From Dromaius novaehollandiae (taxonomy: Eukaryota > Chordata > Aves > Casuariiformes > Dromaiidae): DNA of 64,000 bases. Position 1 is the first letter of the stretch, and every line of letters starts with the position of its first letter. Below the pieces are notes generated by a model. The model saw nothing but the letters and a program-made list of their open reading frames with translations, searched no databases and was not told the origin of the DNA. Below, piece after piece: positions 12,101 to 25,700 of this stretch. The DNA lies in the NCBI RefSeq assembly GCF_036370855.1, contig NC_088117.1, positions 1,674,001-1,738,000 on the forward strand, written 5' to 3'. A program made the position numbers and the translations under genes.

Positions 12101-13726
12101 TACAAGTGGCCACCACAAAGCAACTCTAAAAGGACTAGCTGGCCATGCCAGAGACACATCGCAAAACAAAATACACTTCTCCACGAAATACAAAGACTTT
12201 AGCTCAGATAAAGATGCAGAATACTTGCCGCCCATAAGGGAGCAGCGCAGAAAGCCCAGAGACAGAAAAGGAGCCAGCAGGCTTCACGCAGGGACTTTCC
12301 TGGCCTTCCCAGGTCTTAAGCAAGCAGTTGCAAACTCTCTAACAGGCCAAGAGGCTGAACGGAGAGAGCACACTAACCAGGAGCCACTGGATATTGGATC
12401 CCAGAGATCAGGGAATCCCACATGGGGGTTGGCCTTGCCAGCTTGGCAAACCCAGCACATAACTGCCCGGACTAAAGTGCAGTGGGAGGGCAGGGGCTGG
12501 CCAGCAGCAGCTCACCATGAAGGTGAACAAGGAGATGTGTCATGGCTCCATCAGCATTGCAGCCTCCGAGGTGGCAGAGTATGTGCAGATGTATCTGGGC
12601 ATCAGGTACAGATGGCAGCAGAGCTTCAGCAACTGGAAAGTGCCCAGGAGCCTGGGAAGGTTCCTATGCCTGTGCTGCTGCAGCTTCCCAGGGATGGAGA
12701 TGAAAGCCAGCTCAGGAGTGCTTCTGTGCAAGCAAAGGCAGCTTCCAGCCCTGCCACCATCCCTCCCCACTGCTGCTCAGACTCAGGCAGACAGGCAGAC
12801 GGAGAATGGCAGGATCTGGCTAAGAAACCTCCATGGGGCATGGACATCTCAGGTGGCCGGAGTCCTGCAAGCCCTGCGGTTACCCTCCAGGATAGGGGGG
12901 CAGTCTCTAGGGGGATTCTTTTCTTTCTTTCACTGCGGAAATCCTCAGTGCTGCCCACACGCTCTCCTCTAGGTAGGCAGCTGCTGATACTGTCTGCACT
13001 GTCCCCCGCTGCCATCAGACTGTTCAGAGCACATGTGATCAAGAACCCAACTACAGCCAGAAACAGGGTACCGCTCCTCCATGCAGCCTGGCTCAGCAGC
13101 AACAGGGCCAACAAAACAGTGGCAAAACAGTCCTCTCTCCAAAGGCCCCACTTAGTGCTCAAGCCCAGCTTGGCAGCTAAATCTGCCCTACACCTTCCCC
13201 ATATACCAAAGCACAAACCAGCCAGCAGCCCAGAGCAATGGCATTCCTTCAGCAAACCAAGTTTCCAGCAACACAGAGATCTCTGAAGAAAAACCCAGAA
13301 GGCTGAGCCAAACATCCACATAAGACGGTGCTTGGGCAGGCCAAACCTTGTTTTGCTACAGAGCACTGAAGCTGTGCACTGAACTGGTAGAGCAAAAGCT
13401 GCGCTTGTTTCCACTTGAAAACCGGACACTGGCAGCTCAGATATCCAAGTCCCTGCAGGAAATATTCCTGTACCCTGCAGACTGTGAACATACACCCAAA
13501 CTTCTCAGGAAAGGACTCTCTGACACCAGGGAAGGAGGTTCCCATCAGACACCTTGTTTCCACTCGGAGTGGAGAAGGTCCCTTTTTGAGAAGGGGACAG
13601 CTCCGGGCTTTTCCCCTTCCACTTTTTGCCCCCCTCACTCCAAGGCCTGCCTGAAGGGCAGCGTGAGAGGGAGGATGCCCCACTCGGGGCTGGCTCTGCG
13701 CTCACTGCTCCTGGAGGCGAGGAGGG

Positions 13727-16700
13727 TTAGAGGCCCGTGAGATCTACAATGGCTTTAATAAAGATGGCGTCATCACGTACGTAGGAATTCTTGGCTTCCA
13801 TCATGGAGACGGGGCAGAAGAGCGGGCAGCCACTGGCAATGTTCATTTCAGTGATGGGTCGCTGGAAGGAGGAGGATGTCACATCAGGTCGGAAGGCATC
13901 GATAATGTGCTCTCGGTTGTTCTGATCCAAAAGCATCAGGGTCACCTATGGGGAAACACAGAAGTATACAGGAGCAGCTGAAGAAAAAGCACATACAAAA
14001 AGCAATTAAAAAACACCTAGTCTGGTGACCTGCTCACTTTAAGCCTGTGAAAAGTGCAAGTGCAAAATTTAGCCACACTATGCAACTACAGATCTGAGAA
14101 ATGCCTGTAATTAGGGTCAGTGCAGAATGTCACCGAGAGCTGCAGAACCACATCCTGCCCTGTCACTGGAAACTTGTGTGACAGAACAGAGGCTCTGTCA
14201 GACTAAACGTGAAAACCTGTAACTGGCTGGTACAGAGTCGCTACCAATACTTCATGCAGCTATTTTGCTCAGTCCCAGAGAGTTACTGTCCCACTGAGAA
14301 AAAAGGTGGCACTTTCCCCACATCTGTACTCTTCTGGCTCAGCTTCAAAGTGTTTTGCAAATCTGCAAAGTCTAGGGACTGAAATCTGAACTTCTGATGT
14401 TAAGTGAGGAACTGCATCCTAAATTCAGAGTCCAGAAATGACAGTGTTCCCTAAGCCCAAATTAGCACAAAGGCTCTGCTCACTTTCCAAATATGCTGTT
14501 CTTCTCCTGTCACTGCCTTTGCCCTTTCATCTGTCCTGCCTTGTAGTACTTGGTACTTTCAGCATGACTGGGGAACCCCAAGGGTGGTTGATGTGTCAAA
14601 AGCTTGCCTTATTTTTGTGCTTGCTAAGTAAACCAGACTGGCAGTGTCTAGAAGCTCCTGTGGGTGCAAAACCATAGCGGAGAACATCTCTAGGCAAAGC
14701 AGGCTTTGTCCCAAACCTACCTTCTGGTTGAAGGGCCATCGCAGAAGTGCATCATTGGGGCCTTTCATTACCACAAAGAAGAGAGACAGATGGGTCCCAC
14801 GCCCGGTGCCGTCCCCATTCAGATAAACACGCAGACACATCTTGTAGCCATACTTGCTTGTGTAGAAAGCTATCAAAGCATTGCAAAACAGACACAGTGA
14901 GCATCAGAACCAACAAAGCCTGACACCAACAATTTCTTTTGAACTTTGAGGACTCTACGGTTTGGATCCTAGAAGAACCCAAGTTTGGATATTATCATAT
15001 CTGCACCAAGGAGAGGTTCCAGAAAACCACCACATACAGACAACAGTCAGATATGATCTCAGACTAAGTTCAAAATAGTCAAAGATAAGGTAGTAAAAAG
15101 CCCCCCGGTCTAGACAACATGCTGTTGTAGCACAGACCAGGGAAACTGCTGACCCTTCAGACTTTCCCTATCCCACCACTACAAAAGCTCCTGAGACAAA
15201 GCCAGAAGCTGGTGCTCTGCCTGAGAGCTAGCACGATTCCTTACTGCTTCCCATCATAGTTCAGGCAATCCTGTTGCATGTGACTACTAAAGGTCTGATG
15301 GCTCCAGAGGTATCACGGTAGACTGCAATAGAGAGTGGGGGGCTGAAGTAACACTGACAAGTTAGAACAAACCCCCCAAAAACAGGTGTGGTGGTAGAAC
15401 ATGCCCAGTACTCACTACACCTTCTTTCTAAGCTGACTACGTCTGAACTGGGGGGTAGAGACACAGCAAGCAAGCTTTGCTCTCCCATTAGGATCTCAGA
15501 TACTCGGAAGTGGCAGGGGCAAAGCCAGGTATACGGCTTCAGGATCTCAGGCTCTTTCCTGAGCAGTTCTAGGAATGCTCATGTTGCAATACCAGATCTG
15601 TGCAGTTTTTCCCCAAACTGCCCTCTCACAGCAGCACAGAGGTACACGCTCAGGTTTGGTGAGGCTCAGCAGCCTCAGGGCACACAGCGGGTGATCAGAG
15701 CAGACATTTCACTGTGGGGCTCATGCACTTTAATGAACAGGCAGACAGGCAACAGCAGAGAGGCTGTACACTTCCACAGGCCAAGCACTTGGTGAGGAGC
15801 AGGAGATCAGGGCTTTGCCATCCACTTCCCCACTGACACTACCCAACTCATTTCACCTGCTCACACCTCCCTACCCATTTCACCTAGACTGAATGATTTC
15901 AGGGCAGAAGCTATCTTCTACTAATAGTTCAAGGAGCATATCATAACAGCCCTCCAAGTTGGGGCTTTGAGCATTCTCATAACCTTGAGCATGAGAAACC
16001 TCTTGGGGAACTGGAGGACAGATGACCAAGCAGAGCATAAGGAGTATTCAGGGAAAGATAATATATAGCCAAAGCGCCAAATGCCTTGTATGCTACAATA
16101 CAAGGCTCAAGGCACTGTCAGAACAGCAAACGGGGCATCTTGCTTTCCCCTAGCCAGGAGCAACAGGGCAGGGAAAGCCCACAGGAACCAGGGCAAGTGC
16201 CAAGCAAGCCTTCCCCATCCAGCTGCTGATGGTCAGCAGCTGACGGTTTTCAAGCAGGAGATTAGTTTTGGACCGTCCTGTTTAATGCCCCAGAGAAGCC
16301 TTTCTTCTGTGAATTGGCCTAATACTTTTTCGATTCTGTTACGCTTTTGGCCTTTGCAAAAGCCTGTGCCAATGATTTTTAACTCATGATGCTGTTGAGT
16401 GGTAACCGCACTTCCTTTTATTTGTTTAAACCTGATTTAATTTGGTATTTCCTTGTTCTCATGTTTTAATACAAAACAAATAATTACATACATTTCCCTT
16501 TTTTATCCTATTTATGATTTTATAGCCCTCTCTCATCCCAGCTGTCTCTTTCCCAGGCTGAAGAGTACTAGTCTATTTATTCCACATGGTAAGAGAAACA
16601 AACACCTCCACAGGACTTCTTACAAAACCTAACATTCATTTCTCAACTAACTTTCTCAGCTAAATCAGCAGCAGGAATGAAGATCTCTGGTCTAGAGTGG

Positions 16701-19700
16701 CACAATCAGCTACTGCAGGAAACAAGGCCTTGTACTTTGCATTTGCAAGATTAAAAAAAGTCCTTTTTTCTCCATAAACATCCTCAGGTACTAGGCAGAG
16801 ACAGCCTGTACCTTCCAGTTCCTCAGGCCACATCCAAAACATTTCATTACCAGATTGCAGATAACAACCAGCAACAATAAACACGCTGTCTGGTGGCCCA
16901 CAAAGTATTGTTTTCCTTTTGATCAAATTTATAAAAACCCCAATCCCGCAGCTATGAGACTGACATTTGCCTGCCTCTCCCTCCAAGGTGATTTACCATG
17001 CAGAACTACTCACACGCCACCATTACTGGGTGGGGGACAGAAATCAGCCAGCACACAGCACAAGGGAGGAGGCAAAAGCAATTGCGAGCTGCAGCTCTAG
17101 GAAACAATTCTGCCAATCTAAACGTCTCGAGTTCACCAAGAGGTCTCCTCCCCTTTCCTTCCCCATCCCTTCCCATCATGTTCCCTTTCCTGAACTGACT
17201 CTGATGCTCATCATATCCTTCCACAAGCTGACTCAATTCTTCAAGCTAGAAAAAAAAAAAAACAGCCCCCTGTGAGGAAGGCAAGTTGTATGAGCTCACG
17301 GAGGGGTCCGAGGGGCCACAGAGCTCAGACAAAGTGAGCAGCAGACATGTGGCCAGAGGCCAGGAGGAAGGAGCTGTCAGCTCAGTCCACAGTCTCTCTT
17401 GAAACTGCAGTCTCAGGAGACATTTAGGTTGAGCACTGCACAAAAAGTAGATGGGATGCAAGTCTTACAGTCCTATCTCAAAGCCAAACAAAAGAGAGTT
17501 GAACTTGATTTCTTCACTTTGGGAAAGAGAAAGGAAGTGCTGCCCTACGAGAATATGACAGAGAGCTGGGGTTTTCCACAGCTGTCACTGACTTTTAAAA
17601 GGAAATGTTAATTGCATGCAAATAGTTTCAGTAGCACTTCAGTTCCCCTGAAGGGGAATCCTTTTTTCTTTCAGTTTTTCCACAAGAAAAAGGATTCTAA
17701 GCAGCCAGCATCCAGAAAACAGACTTAATTTGCTTTAAAATTTCAATAGTTTTGCTTATATTTTGTGACCCAACCACCTGATTTTGCATTACACTAAGAA
17801 GTAGGCTCTAGGCTCACATACAGCTCTCAGCACCGGACATTTTGGCAGAGCTCTCTTTCAGGCTTAGACCTAAGCTATTCTTACTCAGCAAAATACAAAC
17901 TCACCTCCTCAACTATTTCTCAATGATGTGAGCACCACACAGAGCAATGAAATCCTGCAAAGAGACGGTTTCATCTCACAGCTGCAATCCTAGGATGTGC
18001 TTTCATAAGCTAAAAAGCCAGCTTATAACCAAACGTTTACCGATTGACCCTCCTTTTTTAAGAGCACTGGGAACAGTGCTTGGTTGGACAAGTTCTGTGA
18101 GAAGACTCCCCCTCCTTTAACAGATATTCAAGTGCTTCTCTGGGTATGGTTTGGGCTTTTATTTAGACATTGTCTCTTGCAACTTCATGCTCTGGGCACT
18201 AAAATGTATTTCCAGTTTCCTCCTTTGCTTAACCACTTATGACTAGCTGTACTGCCTCTGAGTGTTTTAATTCTAACTAAGGGATTACACAGAGCTGTTC
18301 TGAGGTTGCGGGCTGCATTTTCCATTAGGGGAAAGAAAAAAGGTCTTCTGTAATGAAAAAACCATCTTTTCCAGCAGAGCAGTTTCATTTACCCCGATTG
18401 TTTAAAAAGTGATTCAGTCTCCACCAGGAAAGGGGAAAAGAGAATAGAAGTATGCCTGAATGGCCATGCACTTCACATGCTAAGTTCAGCACTAAAAACC
18501 CCACACCCAGCTGAAGCACAAAAGGCTTTTGCTATTTTGCAAGTCTGTGAGCAATAACCTGGAGAGAAGATAGCGGGAGAGCGGCCTGTTATCGCCTCCT
18601 GACGTTTCCTGGCAAATTCCGTTATCTTCCAGATGAAAACACCATCGTAGGTGGAAGCTTCCAGGTTGCGGATCTTTTCCTCCATCTCGGCCATGGCCAG
18701 ATCTTTGAGTCCAATGCTCCTTTCCAGCTGCCGAACCTGCTCAGTGGGACACATGGTGCAGCCTTGTTAGAAACACGTACTGCGGCGAGACCTAAGCAAG
18801 TCAGCAGACACTGGAATCTCCTTCAGGCTTAATCTTTAGTAAGAGACATTCTCCAGACGTGACAGGGGACAGAAGAGGGAAGAAATTTAACATCACAAGC
18901 TAATTCACTAAAGTTTCTTTTTGAACCCTGTCATTCTGGAGGAGATGCATTCATACAGTTCAGTGCCTGAGCTGGAAACTTTCCTGCAGTGAATGGAAAA
19001 ATCCTCTCAATGAACAGTTAGTTTCATTAGCAACACAAAAGATGATGCTGGGAGGGGGAAAAAAGAAGTCAACGTTGTGAATAAAACTAGACTGATAAAC
19101 AGAAGATCCAGCACACTGCCAAAAAAAAAAAAAAACCTAACATGTTTAATCACTGCTAGGTAACAGGATTATGTCTGTTTTGGCAGATCCCTTATCGAGA
19201 CAGCACAGGTATGCTACAAACTGCAAAACTTCCAGTCACCAAGACACAAAAGCAGCACTCAGCAAGAGCTGTGCGAAAGCATACCAGCTGGGGCAACTTC
19301 TTCATGCTGGCCCTCCATGCCATGCTGGGTACAATGCTATAACGCGGCATCAATGACTAGGTTCCTTTTGAAAGGTCCAGAAGGAGATCATGCCCATGAA
19401 TTCAAGAAGATTCAGTGAAACGCTCTGTCTCACAGGAAACTCTAAGAACAACTCAACATGTGCATAACTCGATTAACAACAGAAACCTGAATGCTTTATG
19501 CACATCGGTTTAATGCCCACCTTCCAGGAAGCTTTTGAGGGCTGAGCACAGACACAAGTGATATTTTCGTTCTGTCTTCAGATATATGGAGATTCAGGGC
19601 TACATTGTTAAGAATTGCTAAAGTGAGATGCTCTAATTACAGGAAAAGTGAACTGAAAATGTCTCTCAGCAGAGCGCTGGAAAGCCCAAGCCAGTGGGTA

Positions 19701-22700
19701 CACACCTTGTTACTCAGTGTTTCGATTTTCTCCTGGTCTAGTCGATGTTGCCGACTATATGCTTCAGCTGTTAGAGATACTCTTTCCACCTCTCGATTGA
19801 GCACGCAGACAATGTTCTCAAAGGTCACCGTTTTCCTCTCGAGGGCCTCACACCTTCCTAGGAGCTCCAGAGACTTGGAGAGCTCTGGCTCAGAGCACAG
19901 AGCATTTGCTGCCAGTAGTGGGGAGTTGCTTTGTGATGAGGAAAGGGCAGGATGATGCTTTAGGCCTCCAGATGCAGTCTTGAGGCTCAGCACAAAACTC
20001 TGCAGCATATACAGATGCTCCTCCAAGTACTTGCTTTCATGTTCTGATAGCTTTTCATTTTCCACCTACATGAAGAGAAATATATCCCATTCAGCAAGCT
20101 CAATCTACGCTGTCACCATCCACAGAACAAATTCCTCCTCTTGAGGTCACAACGTTAGCTTTAAATTATAAAGGGGAAAAACCAAAGAAAAATAGTTAAA
20201 AAACGGCTGTTGGAACGTTTTTGAAGAAAAGCTTCATTCATATACAATGATGGATATTTAATGTTTCCCCAGTTATACATACTGTTCTACTCTGTCCTCC
20301 TTCATTACTTCCCACAAAGGCTCAGTCAGAGCACCAAAGGACAAAGCCTCATGTAATTCCCCTAAGCAGGGCTGCACATCAACATCGCCATTAGGAGCTG
20401 GGAAAACTAAGTCACATGGAGAAATATCGACTGAGCCAAGCTATGGCTGAAGAATAAGGCACCAGATGTTCAGTTTTTTGTTTACAGCTGTAAGCACAGT
20501 AGCCACAAGGAGTCTCAAAGCACTCAGGGTATTCTCCAAGGATAATATTTCCTTCTGCACTAAGGACACAATTAGTTCATTCTTTGGATACCCAAAGTCT
20601 GGGCGGCAGCTGATCACTCATGTACGTTGCATTTGCAAAGGGTTTTAAAGCACCACTTTGTCCAAATATCTGAACACAAATATCTGTAACAAGTTGGATT
20701 ACAGCAGTGTGCAGGTTATAGCTAACACCAGAACTGAAGACAAGTCCCTAGACAAACATGAACAGGCAAGCCCTTACCATCTCAGCACATCCGACAACCT
20801 GAAATCTGCAGGGCACTTTACATTTGCCACAAGTCTTCACATGGTCCTGAAACTAGAAAGAAAGGAAGATGTGTTAAGCAGAACTTGTGTGTCCCAAGTG
20901 GCTCCCTCTTCATCTCTTTGAAATCCAGAAAATCGAAGACAAACTAGAGAGCAACAAAGACATTGCTAATCACTGCTTTTCAAAGTGCCTGGTTAAAACT
21001 GGACACTGCCCACCATTAGGTTCAACTTTCACTGTAATTTAAATATAGCACTGACACCTGGAAGGAAGGTCATCCCCCCCACTTCTTTGATGACTGCAAG
21101 GTCTTGCTCCTCGGATAGGTATGCAATAAAAAAGACAGTAACGAGCATAATACACAGCACATGTTAGGTATGCTGAGCAACAAACTTAGGCTTCATTGAG
21201 CATACAGGAAGGGGGAGGGATGAGGAACAGCCTCGTGAAACAGATATCCATTTACTTCTGTGCAGTTTTCAAATTATACCTGAGCAACAACAGTCATGGC
21301 TAATGCAAACCGCCTGAAGGCAAGACAGGGAGAATGATGTTACATCCCAGCAATTCTGCCAGTCTTTACTAGCACTCCATCTTATCATGCAAGTCTTAAA
21401 GCTTCTTCCTTCTTCACTGCATAATCCCTTGTCACTTCTGGTGTCATTGTGTCTGAGAACTGTTCACACACTCTATCCAAACTCATGACTTGACATGACC
21501 CAGGCTGGGATATGCCACAGCTGGGTATTTTCACTTCCAGCTAAACATTATGAACCTGAGATCAAAAAGCCCCCAGTGATCCTGCCTGAGTATTTGCAGT
21601 AATTACTGCAGATACACCTGTGCAAGGAAAAAATTATCTGCCATGCCTAGTATCCCCTTGCTAGAGTACAGAAGAACAGTGCACCTCAGTCATCTGAAAT
21701 CTGGCAGCTGCCATCAAGAACAGAGACCAACGCTGGATGCTTTGCTGGAGCAAGTGCCAAGAGTCCCCCAACCTCCAGGATGAGTCCTTTAGGCTCCCAC
21801 ACAATGTGTGATTAATGATAACAAGCACTGGCACATTATCTTGTTTTTGATACACCTCTCATTAGATATCAGTGGTCTATTCTGAATAACTATATTCCAT
21901 ATTTAACACCTACATCTGCCATAACAGATGTCAATTAAAGCTGTTTTTTAAAGCACTTTCACAAAAAACCTCCTAGATCCATCTGACTTTTACTTAATGA
22001 GTCAGGTTACTCTGAGTTTTGTGCTGCAGGACTGAAGCACAATGTCTGCAGTTAGTCAGCAAAAGGTTGGAGAGAGATAAAAGAGGAAGTTAACATTTAA
22101 ACAAATGACTTATGGGAATCCTAGAGGCACAAGCCTAGTCTCAGCTGGACACCCGCTTCAGACTGCAGACAAGCAGATCAGTATCACAGATCACAGCACT
22201 AAGTCCTTAATTATACTGGGTACTCTTTACTCATCTTTTTGATGCTTCTGTTTTCCCTGTCCTACTACAAAAGCCTTTTGTTACAACAACACTAAAAATA
22301 ATTGCCTGTGTCAGGCAGGACAGTTTCAGATGAACATGCTTTTTGAAGATGTTTCCCCAAAATTTGATTTTTAGATTTTTGTGTCCTGCCCCAGGAGCCA
22401 GCAGTGTTGAGGCACTATTAGAAATGGATGATTTATTAGAAACACAGTAGTTTAGCTGCACAGGGGATCGCTTTCCCCAATTATGACAGTGGTTGATATA
22501 GTTGCTATACACAGAACGAATTACGCTTTCAACCAAGGAGTGTGCTCTTCCTATAAAACTGCAGTAAATACACAAGCCAAAGTTAGGCTGCATTACTAGC
22601 ATTTAATGCAAAGCTGCAAGTGCCTGATTAGTCGTGTTCACTACGCTTGTACCAGTATTTTGAGCCTTATGGGAAGGTCAAATTTGTACAAATGGCAGCC

Positions 22701-25700
22701 ACTTAATTGTTTTCCCCACTACACTCTCGCATGGACTCTGCTTTCCTCCCAGCTCTCCGAGAACTCCAGTCACAGCCTATCGGGACCCAAAACACCGCCG
22801 CCACACACGATTTGCGAATGGTCAGATACCTTCTCTCGTGGAATCTTCTTTTTCCCACAGCCTTCGCAAGTCAATGGAAATTTAGGGCAGACTTCATCGT
22901 GAGCCTGTAAAAGAATTGACAGGAGACTATTTGGTCATCTAAAGAAGATCTCCAATAACATTGCTATGATGAACACAGCTCAACATGTACAGTTCTATAC
23001 TTTACTACAGAAGTGGGCTGTCCTCTAAAAACATATTCTTAAATCTTGGTCGCACTGATAAGTCCGTATGCTGACTCACTCCTATGATCTCCAGGTTACC
23101 AGAGTTTTGGGCGTCTGTGCAGCTTTCCAAATCTCAGCCTCAATTTAAAAGCTGCTAAAATAATTTTAAGAAAAATCGAATTACTGCTTTGATGGACAAG
23201 ATAATCAACAGGAAGCTCCATTTAAGGCTCTGCCAGGAAAATACATGTTCAAGCAGGTTAAGTGAAATAAGCCACTATCTCAGTAAGATAATTTGTATAA
23301 TTTTTCCACCATAATGGTTATCAGTCAACTGAAGTAAGAATACAGAGCCCACTTGTCATGTGCTGAGCTGAGCTGTCTGACGGTGTCTTCCCATGCAAAT
23401 CAGTTCACTAAACCATTTTTCAAACAGAAAGAAAAATATTTTAAAACAGTTTCATTCAATAACCTCTACACACAAGTATCCACTCCTGCAGCAAGAGCAC
23501 ATGATTCGTTTCACGGCCAGAGAAGCTGAACGAGCGATCGCAGCAATGCAATTACCCTTGATCCTCAGCAGATGCTAGGGCCAGCAATACTAGCTAAATT
23601 GGGAATGCTAGAACATCCCCCTGCTTTCAGTATCATTTCCACAGTGCTGAAACCTTCCCTTTCCACACCAGCTGCTTGAAACAAGTGAGCAACTTCACAC
23701 TTTGCTTTTCTAATTAGGGTTCCAGAGAACCGGTTTTGCTTTTTTGTCCAAGGTTACGTGATGCGTCACTGTAAATTCCATTAGCACACAGTTCAAAATT
23801 CAGATTAAAAGATAAGCATACTGAACTAGCACTCCATAGTAGTCATGTGTTGAAAAAAGAAATCAAATATCCAAAGTAGTTATGTGAAATGAAATGCTTT
23901 TGGAAAACTTGGTCACATTCATTCTGCACAAACTTACAGCATTAAAACAAGTTACTATTTGGAAGGGAGGAGGAGAGAGAGAGAAAACACACACTAGCTA
24001 AAATACAGTTACCACATCAGAAACTAGAAAGTGAAACCCATCAGTGGCTCAACTTTGGCTGGTTAGTTACTCTCTCCTTTTTATATTTTAAATGAGCAGA
24101 GTCAAAAGATTTGTTGCACGGTCCCTAGAAAAGTGACCTCCCAGCCTGCAGTTCAGTTGGGCAATGCTAACTGCACATATGGATACCATGGATTAGTGCC
24201 ATCGTCTACAAAGGAAATTCATGAGGGGAGGTGCCTTACTTCATCTCACTTCCATAGAGGGGTTGAACCCTTTCTTCTACCCACCTATCGCTCTCATGTT
24301 CTAGAAACAGCAGATACTATCTTCCCCGCGACCCACAAAATGCTGGCGTAAGAACAGACGCTACGGGCTGGCTGAAGGAAGGAAACTTCATTGTAAATAG
24401 AGCTATTTAAAAAGGGGGTATTTAGCAGCTGGCACAGTAAAAGGTAAATCTTATGCATTAAATTATTACCTCCTCTCAAATCAGCTTCATGTTGTCCTGC
24501 CCTCTCTCCCCACCTCCCAGCTATTCTAAATACGTCATAAAGCATTCGTCTTCCATTTAGACTCCAAGTAGCACCAATATACAAACTACAATAATATACA
24601 CACATCTCAGACGTATACTGAGTCTGCAGGAACAGAAAGGGAAGGGGGAGTTAAACACTACTCTACAGCTAAGCTGAAACCGCAACCAGTCCACATGTAA
24701 ACTGTTCTTCAGACACCCAGAAACATTAGCTCTAACCAGCACGGATCCAAACTTCTAACAAACATTTTTGTAAAAACAATTCCCAGCTCTTCTGGAATCT
24801 CCCCTATCCCACCCATGCCCCTTCCCTCTCTACAGGGGTGTCAGAGAAAGCTGTCTAAACAGAGCTAAATGCTACAGCTGCTTGAAGAAATCCATCCCAC
24901 CCAGGAGTCAGAGCGGGGCACTCAAGCTGGATCCACTGTTCTCCACTCCCCCAGGGATGGAGCAATCCTGGTGTTCACAGCTTTCCTTCAAGGCTGTTCT
25001 CCAGCTGCCTCAGGACCGACTTCTCACCCATCGGTTGTAAACCAAGGCACAGAGCGGCCTACAGACCAGACCTCCAGAATTTAATAGCTGAAGTAGGAAA
25101 GTAAAACTGGGCAGAGTTAGCAGTCTCCACAGTAACACCTTGTTCTTCCCGCTCAGCTAAACCCCCAAACAGTCGATTAATCCAGAAATCGATTTCCCTC
25201 CATAAAAACAAACAGCAAGACAACCCAGTAACACCTCTGTGCAACGCGCGCAGGTTCTGCCTCAATCAGAGCAAGCGGTTCTCTATTAAGTTCAATTGAG
25301 AGATTGAGAAATCAGCTAATTAAAACCTTCGGGAGGACCATGATAGTCCATGAATCAGAAAAAGCGGTTCTCTATTAAGTTCAATTGAGAGATTGAGAAA
25401 TCAGCTAATTAAAACCTTTGGGAGGACCATGATAGTCCACGAGCGTTTGTCCAGGGCGCACATGCTTGTGGGTTACTGTTGCAGCTATTCAGTCCACCAA
25501 CACCTACCCATGCTCCTTTCATGAGCAGTGCAAATCAGCACCAACGGAGAATATTCAACACATTTTTTTTCCCTTGCCTCTAGGTCCCAGACAGCCAGGC
25601 CTGCCTGTGTGTGTAGCTGCATGTGCACATGCTGTAGCTCTCGTACCTTAATATCAGGAAAGTAGAAAAGCGATTTGCAGTATTTGCAGTTGAGGTTTCT

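Larger units (their letters stand above)
9015..13726 (-). other. TRAF2: TRAF2 3' UTR (about 4.7 kb)
   Basis: It runs downstream of the TRAF2 stop (13729-13727). No AATAAA or ATTAAA occurs on the minus strand until 9045-9040, so the 3' UTR is inferred to be unusually long. Inside are a 16-G homopolymer at 9161-9176 embedded in a homopurine tract (about 9131-9180, plus strand), a C13 run at 9669-9681 and G-rich stretches near 10341-10371. Long chance ORFs on both strands (for example 12225-13286 plus and 12626-13495 minus) show no family similarity and are not called genes. Confidence 0.5.

Noticed and set aside
12225-13286. 353-codon plus-strand ORF inside the inferred TRAF2 3' UTR
   Set aside because: No start context, splice logic or similarity. 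A long minus-strand ORF overlaps it, as expected by chance in GC-rich DNA.
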